From the NCBI GenBank assembly GCA_964392615.1, contig CAYMRB010000308.1, positions 1 through 12,379 of the forward strand: DNA of 12,379 bases. The letters run 5' to 3'. A program made the position numbers and the translations under genes. This stretch comes from CAYMRB01 sp964392615 (GTDB taxonomy: Bacteria; Planctomycetota; UBA8108). The notes beneath the pieces were generated by a model. It was not told where the DNA came from. It made no database searches and was given only the letters and a program-made list of their open reading frames with translations. Below are positions 6,155-12,379 of the stretch, one piece after another; position 1 is the stretch's first letter, and each line of letters opens with the position of its first letter.

Positions 6155-6964
6155 CTATTCGCCGAGCTGCTCGAAGATCTCGTCGGGCACGTCCAGGTCG
6201 CTGTGCACGTTCTGGACGTCCTCGTGGTCTTCGAGGTCGCCGAGGAAATCGAGTACCTGCTGGGCCTGCTTCGGCTGGTCGATGACGATCGGGTTCTGGG
6301 CCACGTAGACCAGCTCGTTGCGAGCGAAGAGCGGGCGTTCGTCCTCGGCCTCGCCCCACTTCTTTTCCTCTCCGATGCCGCGCTTCTTCTCGAGGAGGCC
6401 CTGCAGGCCCCCGCGCACGGCGTCGAGCTCATCGGGCTGGGTGTGCACCTCGAAGGAGTCGCCAACGTCCTCGAGGTTTTCGGCACCCGCTTCGATCGCG
6501 GCCTCGAAGAGCTCCTCCTCCTCGACATCCTCCTTGGAGATTCCGAGGACGCCCTTGCGGTCGAACTTCCACATCACGGAGTTCGACTTGCCGAGCGAGC
6601 CGCCCTTCTTCTCGAACAAGTTGCGGATCTCGCCCGCGGTCCGGTTGCGGTTGTCCGTCAGGACGTCGACGATCACCGCGGTTCCGCACGGGCCCATGCC
6701 CTCGTACGTCAGCTCGACGAGCTCTTCACCCTGCAGCTCGCCCGTGCCCTTCTTGACCGCGCGCTCGATCGAGTCCTTCGGCATCGACTGCGCCTTCGCC
6801 TTGTCGATGGCGTAGCGCAGGCGGAGATTCTCGGCAGGGTTCCCGCCGCCATTGCGCGCGGCGACGGTGATGTACTTCGCGAACTTCGAGAACAGCTTCG
6901 ATCGCTTCGCGTCAGCCGCACCCTTGCGGTGCTTGATGTTGTTCCACTTCGAATGGCCGGCCAT
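6155..6964 (-). CDS. yebC: YebC/PmpR/TACO1 family protein
   Basis: A 269-residue protein opening with the family signature 'MAGHSKWNNIKHRKGAADAKRSKLFSK'. Further motifs are 'NLRLRYAIDKAKAQSMPKDSIERAVKKG' (46-73), 'YEGMGPCGTAVIVDVLTDNRNRT' (87-109), 'FEKKGGSLG' (117-125), 'VMWKFDRKG' (130-138) and 'FEVHTQPDEL' (171-180). Members were first described as DNA-binding regulators. More recent work links YebC/TACO1 to relief of ribosome stalling at proline-rich stretches. The protein is soluble and cytosolic. It ends with the family-like 'LEDHEDVQNVHSDLDVPDEIF'. The part between about 192 and 225 ('EKKRGIGEEKKWGEAEDERPLFARNELVY') seems roughly 20 residues longer than in E. coli YebC as I remember it. 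The ATG is 2 nt from the stop of the upstream gene, so the two are very likely translated from one message. In gammaproteobacteria yebC usually sits beside ruvC; no ruv gene is visible here. Confidence 0.95.
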   Translation of the reverse strand: MAGHSKWNNIKHRKGAADAKRSKLFSKFAKYITVAARNGGGNPAENLRLRYAIDKAKAQSMPKDSIERAVKKGTGELQGEELVELTYEGMGPCGTAVIVDVLTDNRNRTAGEIRNLFEKKGGSLGKSNSVMWKFDRKGVLGISKEDVEEEELFEAAIEAGAENLEDVGDSFEVHTQPDELDAVRGGLQGLLEKKRGIGEEKKWGEAEDERPLFARNELVYVAQNPIVIDQPKQAQQVLDFLGDLEDHEDVQNVHSDLDVPDEIFEQLGE

Positions 6965-6966
6965 CG

Positions 6967-7677
6967 TCAGCTCTTGCTCTTCGCGCGCTTGGTCGCCTTG
7001 GTCTTCGCGGCGGGTCGCCGACGCTTCGCACCGATCAGCGCGTCCGGCAGTCCCTTGTAGTCGTCGCCGGCGTCGTTCGGTGCGGCATGTACATGGTGCA
7101 GCAGGTAGTGGTGGACTGCCAGCGCGTTGTCCGCGCCGACGGCCTCGAACATCGCCTTGGACTTGCGATCGTGCGTGTCATCCTTCGACACGACGCCGAG
7201 GTCGACCAGCACTTCCTCCATCGCGGCCGACAGCGGCAGCACCGGGTGAGCCTTGCGGCGCTGGAGGACGAGGTCGATCGTCGAGGGATCGATGGCCTTG
7301 ACGCGCTTGAGGAAGCGGCGGATTTCGGTCAGGTTCTCCTCGGCCAGGTGCTCGACGTTCACGCGTCGGCACTCCTTGTGGACGAACTCGAGGAAGTCCT
7401 TGACGAAGACGGCCAGTTCGAGCGAGTTCCGCGCGATCGCCAGGTGCTCCTGGATCTCGCGCACGACGCTGACTCGCACCTCGTTCCAATCGACGAACTC
7501 GTGCTGGAGCAGGCCGAAGCACTTCCACGCGGGCTCCGGCGGCAGGTAGAAGTGGAGCTTGTGAAAGATGATGAGATCGACGATCAGCTCGGGATAGCGA
7601 CCTTCCTCGGCCTGCGGGGCGCACCAGAACCGTTCGGCGGCTTGAACCAGAGTCTTCACGCGTGCGGCGTTCTTCAT
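6967..7677 (-). CDS. Divergent helical protein, possibly an inactive HhH-GPD (endonuclease III-like) relative
   Basis: A 236-residue, mostly helical, cytosolic protein. I do not recognise a named family with certainty. The middle follows the order of the HhH-GPD glycosylase fold: 'FGLLQHEFVDWNEVRVSVVREIQEHL' (54-79), 'LAVFVKDFLEFVHKECRRVNVEHL' (88-111), 'LTEIRRFLKRVKAIDPSTIDLVL' (116-138, where glycosylases have a 'LPGVGxKTA' hairpin), then 'HPVLPLSAAMEEVLVDLG' (144-161) and 'ALAVHHYLLHHVHAAP' (185-200). At the expected catalytic Lys and Asp (endonuclease III Lys120/Asp138) I read small polar residues (Ser132/Thr133 and Ser150), so no glycosylase chemistry is expected. No Fe-S cysteine loop is present. 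The tail (217-236) is Lys/Arg/Ala-rich and suits nucleic-acid contact. ATG 7677 has GAGGG just upstream and a TATAAT box. It is the first gene of a pair with yebC. Confidence 0.6.
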   Translation of the reverse strand: MKNAARVKTLVQAAERFWCAPQAEEGRYPELIVDLIIFHKLHFYLPPEPAWKCFGLLQHEFVDWNEVRVSVVREIQEHLAIARNSLELAVFVKDFLEFVHKECRRVNVEHLAEENLTEIRRFLKRVKAIDPSTIDLVLQRRKAHPVLPLSAAMEEVLVDLGVVSKDDTHDRKSKAMFEAVGADNALAVHHYLLHHVHAAPNDAGDDYKGLPDALIGAKRRRPAAKTKATKRAKSKS

Positions 7678-7726
7678 GAGCCCTCGTCGTTGCGAGCCTG
7701 CTCGGCCCCCCCTTGGAAAACCCAGG

Positions 7727-7732
7727 ATTATA
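7727..7732 (-). promoter_or_regulatory. Consensus -10 box (TATAAT) for the HhH-like/yebC operon
   Basis: A perfect TATAAT on the minus strand, 49 bp before ATG 7677, implies a start of transcription near 7720 and a leader of about 43 nt. The -35 position at 17-bp spacing (TTCCCT, 7750-7755) matches poorly. A perfect -10 hexamer in such GC-rich DNA, in the right place and orientation, is still good evidence. Confidence 0.55.
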
Positions 7733-7798
7733 GCGCCGCCCCGACCGGAAGGGAACCGCGAACCAAGGCCTCGCCAGAGGGCGGGCTGTGGTTGCAAG

Positions 7799-8701
7799 TC
7801 ATTCGGATCGCGAGGCTTGTGTGTCCGAGCCTGCCTCGCTCTCGGGAGCCGCGCTCGAACTCGCGGCGACCAGCTTCCCCACGATGGCGGCCGCCGCGGA
7901 CCGCGGCAGCCCGGGCGGATCGCCCTTGACGAGCGCGCGGCGGCGCCAGGAGACGAGCTCCGCGACGATGCTCAACGCGATCTCCTCGGGGCTCTGAGCG
8001 CCGATGTCGAGGCCGATCGGCGTGTGGACCGAGCTCAGCCACTCGGCGTCAACGCCCTCGTCGAGCAGATGGTGCAGAACCCGACCGACCTTCGCGCGGC
8101 TGCCGATCATGCCGACGTAGCCGGCCGCGGTCCGCGCGGCCAGCGACAGCACGAGCTGGTCGTGCCGGTGTCCGCGGGTCACGATCACGATGGCCGATAA
8201 CGGGCCGAGCTCGAGGTCGTCGAAGGACCTCCCGAACTCGCTGACGACGACGCGGTCGGCGGTGGGGAACTCGTCGCGGTTCGCGAAACGCTCGCGGTCG
8301 TCGATGACGACCGTGCGGAAGCCCATGCGCCCGGCGAGGGGCGCGACCTGCTTCGCGATGTGCCCGGCGCCGAACAGCAGGACCGTCGGACAGCCGACCG
8401 GCTCGATGAAGACCTCGAGGGTGCCGCCGCAAGCCAGGCCGTCGGCTTCCGCGTCTCGTGCGGTCAAACGGAACACCTCCTTCCGGGGCTGCTCGCTCTC
8501 TGCGACCTCGCGCGCGAGCGCCCAAACGTCAGCCTCGACGCAGCCGCCGCCGATCGTTCCGGCGATCGTGCCGTCGTCGCGGACCAGCATCTTGGCGCCC
8601 TCCTTGCCGGGCGTCGACCCCGTCGCCGCGACGACCGTCGCGACCGCGCCGCGGCGCCCGACGTCGAGAAGCCGTGCTATCTCCGCGTAAACCTCCGACA
8701 T
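7799..8701 (-). CDS. xdhC: XdhC/CoxI family molybdenum-hydroxylase maturation factor
   Basis: A 300-residue two-domain protein. The N-terminal XdhC_CoxI domain holds 'ATVVAATGSTPGKEGAKMLV' (21-40), 'GTIAGTIGGGCVEADV' (44-59, Cys54) and 'GLACGGTLEVFIEP' (88-101, Cys91). The C-terminal Rossmann domain holds 'VLLFGAGHIAKQV' (107-119), 'VIDDRERFANRDEFP' (132-146), 'IVIVTRGHRHD' (171-181), 'YVGMIGSRAKV' (195-205) and 'PIGLDIGAQSPEEIALSIVAELV' (228-250). In Rhodobacter, XdhC binds molybdenum cofactor, helps its sulfuration and hands it to xanthine dehydrogenase. CoxI does a similar job for CO dehydrogenase-type hydroxylases. The residues after 280 are a Ser/Ala/Glu tail that looks disordered. No large, medium or small hydroxylase subunit and no moaA/mobA-type gene lies within this window, so its client is elsewhere. 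It is transcribed alone, divergent from the GGDEF gene. No Shine-Dalgarno precedes the ATG. Confidence 0.9.
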   Translation of the reverse strand: MSEVYAEIARLLDVGRRGAVATVVAATGSTPGKEGAKMLVRDDGTIAGTIGGGCVEADVWALAREVAESEQPRKEVFRLTARDAEADGLACGGTLEVFIEPVGCPTVLLFGAGHIAKQVAPLAGRMGFRTVVIDDRERFANRDEFPTADRVVVSEFGRSFDDLELGPLSAIVIVTRGHRHDQLVLSLAARTAAGYVGMIGSRAKVGRVLHHLLDEGVDAEWLSSVHTPIGLDIGAQSPEEIALSIVAELVSWRRRALVKGDPPGLPRSAAAAIVGKLVAASSSAAPESEAGSDTQASRSE

Positions 8702-8708
8702 GTAGTCG

Positions 8709-8737
8709 GTTATATCAGCCTACGGGAAGACGTTCCA
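8709..8737 (-). promoter_or_regulatory. Candidate extended -10 promoter for xdhC
   Basis: TGATATAAC (TG at 8717-8716, TATAAC at 8714-8709) is an extended -10 with a 5/6 hexamer. At 17-bp spacing the -35 is TGGAAC (8732-8737, 3 of 6). The box ends 7 nt before ATG 8701, so transcription should begin at or next to the A of the start codon. That would make the message leaderless and agrees with the lack of a ribosome binding site. Confidence 0.45.
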
Positions 8738-8785
8738 GCGCTGTGGACCGTCGCGCCGCCGCCGGCCGATCCCCGTTCAGTGGTG

Positions 8786-8791
8786 TATACT
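8786..8791 (+). promoter_or_regulatory. Candidate -10 box for the diguanylate cyclase gene
   Basis: TATACT (5 of 6 to TATAAT) lies 39 bp before the GTG start of the GGDEF gene, giving a leader of roughly 33 nt. No good -35 is seen at 16-18 bp. It shares the 129-bp divergent spacer with the xdhC promoter candidate, so the two genes could influence each other. Confidence 0.35.
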
Positions 8792-8814
8792 TCGCCGTCG
8801 GAGTCGATCCACCC

Positions 8815-8820
8815 AGGGGG
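8815..8820 (+). promoter_or_regulatory. Ribosome binding site for the GTG start of the diguanylate cyclase
   Basis: AGGGGG ends ten bases before GTG 8831. The later ATG at 8858 has AGGGG only two bases away, too close for normal initiation, so GTG 8831 is preferred. The spacing of ten is at the long end. Confidence 0.5.
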
Positions 8821-8830
8821 TACTGGATTC

Positions 8831-10321
<1,491 letters not shown>

Positions 10322-10331
10322 CAACGGTGTC

Positions 10332-10395
10332 GAGCTGTCGCGACGCGGTCAGCTCCAACTCCGCCGGCACGGCGTGGACTGCCAGCGAGTCTGGC
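10332..10395. terminator. Weak stem-loops between the diguanylate cyclase and rbfA
   Basis: The 78 nt between the convergent stops hold GAGCTG/CAGCTC (10332-10337 and 10350-10355, 12-nt loop) and GCCAG/CTGGC (10381-10385 and 10391-10395, 5-nt loop), the latter followed by GATTT on the plus strand. A competing stem GGCGA/TCGCC (10393-10397 and 10404-10408) overlaps the last codons of rbfA. None has a real U-run, so this is only a candidate termination zone. Confidence 0.3.
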
Positions 10396-10399
10396 GATT

Positions 10400-10813
10400 T
10401 CAGTCGCCGCCGCTGTCGTCGCGATCCACGGGCGGCAGGTCGTTCGCGTCCGCTTCGGCGGCGGCCTCGTCCTCGCGTCGGGTCGCGTCGAGGATCTCCT
10501 CGATGCGGCGCTGGTGGTCCGGCTTCTCGTCGAGGACGAAGTGAAGCGTCGGGACCTGTCGGAGCTGCAGCCCCTTGCCGACCTGTCGCTGGATGAAGCC
10601 GCGCGCCGCGTCCAGCGCGTGAAGCGTCTTCGACACGTCACCCTGCGAGCCGAGGACAGAGACCTTGACCTTCGCCTCGCGCAGGTCGACGGTCGGCTCG
10701 ACGGCGAGAACGGTCACGAAGCCGAGCCGGGGATCGCTGATCTCTCGTTGCAGCACGTTCGCAACGAGAAACTTCATCCGGCTCGCGATACGTTCGACGT
10801 GGCGTGGGGGCAC
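10400..10813 (-). CDS. rbfA: 30S ribosome-binding factor A
   Basis: A 137-residue RbfA, a KH-fold protein that binds the 30S subunit near helix 1 of 16S rRNA and assists late 30S maturation and cold adaptation. Visible features are helix 1 'HVERIASRMKFLVANVLQREI' (5-25), the signature 'SDPRLGFVTVLAVEPTVDLREAKVKVSVLG' (26-55), a helix-kink 'ARG' (70-72) in 'LDAARGFIQRQVGKGLQLRQVPTLHFVLDE' that replaces the usual KH GxxG loop, and 'RRIEEILD' (102-109). The tail (111-137) is acidic and probably disordered. The GTG at 10813 is chosen because it gives the usual short lead into helix 1. The frame upstream overlaps infB and has no other good start, and the next ATG (Met13) would cut helix 1. No Shine-Dalgarno is seen. 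It starts 22 nt after the infB stop, so reinitiation or coupling from infB is likely. truB, a common next gene, is not here. Confidence 0.92.
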   Translation of the reverse strand: MPPRHVERIASRMKFLVANVLQREISDPRLGFVTVLAVEPTVDLREAKVKVSVLGSQGDVSKTLHALDAARGFIQRQVGKGLQLRQVPTLHFVLDEKPDHQRRIEEILDATRREDEAAAEADANDLPPVDRDDSGGD

Positions 10814-10835
10814 AGGGGGAACCGGAAGGGCGTGA

Positions 10836-12379
10836 TCAGAGAGTTCTGGCCTGCTCGGTGACCGCGAAGCTCTCGATCTGGTCGCCTTCCTTGATGTCCT
10901 CGTATCCGATCTTGATACCGCACTCGTACCCCTCCTTGACTTCCTTCGCATCGTCTTTGACGCGCTTCAAGGAGGACATCTCGCCGGTGTGGATCACCCT
11001 GCCGTCGCGGAGGAGGCGGACCTTGTCGTTGCGGGCCACGTAGCCGCTGATCACCATGCAGCCGGCGATATTGCCGAGCTTGCTCGCGCGGAAGACCTGG
11101 CGAATCTCGGCGCGGCCGTGGACCTCCTCGACCTCCTCGGGCGCGAGGCGCTGCTCCATGGCGGCCTTGACGTCTTCGATGGCCTCGTAGATCACCTTGT
11201 AGTGGCGGATCTCGACGCCTTCCTCGTCGGCGAGCAATCGGGCCCTGTCGTCGGCAACGACGTGGAACCCGATGATGATCGCATCGGACGCGCTCGCGAG
11301 GTGGACGTCCTCCTGCGTGACGGCACCGACGCCGGTGTGCAGCGTGACGACCTTGACCTCGTCGGTCGAGAGATTCTCGAGCGACGAGCGGAGCGCTTCG
11401 ATGGACCCGCGCACGTCGGCCTTCAGAATGAGCTTGAGCTCCACCGTGCCGCCGTCGCCCATCGAGGCGACGTACTCGTCGAGCGAGACCTTCTTCACGG
11501 AGTAACGCGACGCGCGCTCGGCCTCGCGATTCCTGCGCTCGCGCTCTTCGGCGACCTGGCGCGCTTGCTTCTCGTTCGAGAAGACGTAGAACTTCTCGCC
11601 CGCCGGCGGCACCTTGTCGAGCCCGACGATCGTGACCGGCACCGACGGGCCGGCCTCCTCGACTTGCTCGTGGCCGTTGAGGATCAGATCGCGGACGCGT
11701 CCGTAGCTCGCGCCGCAGAGTACGTAGTCGCCGAGGCGCAGCGTGCCGTCTTGCACCAAGCACGTCGCGAGAACGCCGCGGGTCGTCGTCGCCTCGGCTT
11801 CGAGGGCCACGCCCTTGGCGCTGATGTTCGGGTCCGCCTTGAGCTCGAGGATCTGCGACTCGAGACTCAATGTCTCGAGGAGGTCCGGGATGCCCTGGCC
11901 GGTGATCGCGGAGACCTCGACGAACTCGGTCTTGCCACCCCACTCGATCGGCTGCAGATCGAGCGCTGCCAGAGCCTGCTTGCAGCGGTCGGTGTTCGCG
12001 TTCGGCCGATCGATCTTGTTCAGCGCGACGACGATCGGAACTCCGGCCGCCTTCGCGTGGTTGATCGCCTCCTCGGTCTGCGGCATCGGGCCGTCGTCCG
12101 CGGCGACGACGAGGACGGCGACATCGGTCGCGTTCGCGCCGCGGGCGCGCATCTCGGTGAACGCCTTGTGACCCGGCGTATCGATGAACGTGACCTGGAC
12201 GTCTCCCTTGTCGACCCGGTACGCGCCGATGTGCTGCGTAATACCGCCGTGCTCACCGCGGGTGACCTCGGTCTCGCGGATCTTGTCGAGGAGCGACGTC
12301 TTGCCGTGGTCGACGTGGCCGAGGAACGTGACGACCGGCGCGCGGGCCACGCGATCCTCCGCTGCGCTCTCGTGGTCCT
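10836..12379 (-). CDS. infB: Translation initiation factor IF-2 (5' end missing)
   Basis: The C-terminal part of IF-2, the GTPase that brings fMet-tRNA to the 30S subunit and promotes subunit joining. About 513 residues are in the window; the N-terminal region lies beyond the right edge, so the true start is not visible (a GTG at 12350 is an internal codon). Numbering from that GTG, the G domain shows G1 'GHVDHGKT' (11-18), the switch I region 'GGITQHIGAY' (35-44), G3 'DTPGHKAF' (57-64), G4 'NKID' (111-114) and G5 'SAITGQG' (147-153). Then follow domain II ('GVALEAEATTTRGVLATCLVQDGTLRLGD'), domain III ('ILKADVRGSIEAL', 'GVGAVTQEDVHLASAS') and the C-terminal fMet-binding domain ('VFRASKLGNIAGCMVISGYVARNDKVRLLRDG...GYECGIKI'). 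All catalytic motifs including the His of 'PGH' are intact. rbfA follows after 22 nt, the usual order in bacteria. Confidence 0.97.
   Translation of the reverse strand, partial: DHESAAEDRVARAPVVTFLGHVDHGKTSLLDKIRETEVTRGEHGGITQHIGAYRVDKGDVQVTFIDTPGHKAFTEMRARGANATDVAVLVVAADDGPMPQTEEAINHAKAAGVPIVVALNKIDRPNANTDRCKQALAALDLQPIEWGGKTEFVEVSAITGQGIPDLLETLSLESQILELKADPNISAKGVALEAEATTTRGVLATCLVQDGTLRLGDYVLCGASYGRVRDLILNGHEQVEEAGPSVPVTIVGLDKVPPAGEKFYVFSNEKQARQVAEERERRNREAERASRYSVKKVSLDEYVASMGDGGTVELKLILKADVRGSIEALRSSLENLSTDEVKVVTLHTGVGAVTQEDVHLASASDAIIIGFHVVADDRARLLADEEGVEIRHYKVIYEAIEDVKAAMEQRLAPEEVEEVHGRAEIRQVFRASKLGNIAGCMVISGYVARNDKVRLLRDGRVIHTGEMSSLKRVKDDAKEVKEGYECGIKIGYEDIKEGDQIESFAVTEQARTL

Noticed and set aside
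5365..6528. Upstream extension of the bamA frame through the DUF2203 region into yebC
   Set aside because: This part is antisense to DUF2203 and out of frame with yebC and has no family motif; a signal peptide follows ATG 5364.
6203..7060. Plus-strand open frame opposite yebC
   Set aside because: Mirror of a well-conserved YebC coding sequence; no motif of its own.
7087..7929. Plus-strand open frame opposite the HhH-like protein
   Set aside because: It overlaps the TATAAT box and the start of the opposing gene and shows no recognisable family.
8360..8830. N-terminal extension of the diguanylate cyclase frame
   Set aside because: It is antisense to xdhC, and AGGGGG with GTG 8831 gives a good start just before the PAS domain.
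10814..10951. N-terminal extension of RbfA by 46 residues
   Set aside because: It lies mostly inside the end of infB in another frame and is Arg/Ser-rich; RbfA proteins normally begin just before the first helix.

Overview
The window is GC-rich (codon third positions are mostly G or C) and gene-dense. It carries ordinary housekeeping and cell-envelope genes of a diderm (outer-membrane-bearing) bacterium. My best guess at lineage is a Planctomycetota bacterium or a relative. The clues are a secreted protein with an 'ALGFVRHGSKWV' motif after a TPR-like unit, a DUF2203 protein, a BamA-type protein with five POTRA domains, and an 'FVDWNEVRVS' helical protein of the kind found in planctomycetes. 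This rests on remembered family distributions, not on a marker tree. I see no rRNA, tRNA, CRISPR array, insertion sequence or prophage gene.

Layout from left to right. Positions 1-175 are non-coding, with a tandem 9-bp duplication and a small hairpin. A minus-strand block (5364 down to 176) reads bamA/Omp85, then a secreted TPR plus degenerate peptidase-like protein, then a class V aminotransferase of the cysteine desulfurase type. The last two are separated by only 7 nt. A 264-bp divergent spacer separates bamA from a plus-strand DUF2203 gene (5629-6090). That gene converges, across a strong GC hairpin, on a minus-strand pair: a divergent helical, HhH-glycosylase-like protein (7677 to 6967) followed 2 nt later by yebC/tacO1 (6964 to 6155). 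A good TATAAT box precedes this pair. An xdhC/coxI-type gene (8701 to 7799) is divergent from a PAS-GAF-GGDEF diguanylate cyclase (8831-10321). The cyclase converges on rbfA (10813 to 10400), which follows infB (translation initiation factor IF-2). infB is cut at its 5' end by the right edge of the window.

How the genes fit together: infB-rbfA is the classic translation-initiation and 30S-maturation pair, and yebC adds another translation-linked function, so the right and centre are largely translational housekeeping. bamA inserts beta-barrel proteins into the outer membrane, and the exported protein downstream of it may share its transcript. The cyclase adds c-di-GMP signalling. XdhC points to molybdenum-hydroxylase maturation, but no hydroxylase gene lies nearby.

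I found no convincing new multi-gene system. The items most worth a second look are the HhH-like protein that seems to lack glycosylase catalytic residues and is coupled to yebC, the exported peptidase-like protein with no HExxH, two genes (xdhC and bamA) whose best promoter match would give leaderless transcripts, and a YebC with an extended C-terminal third.
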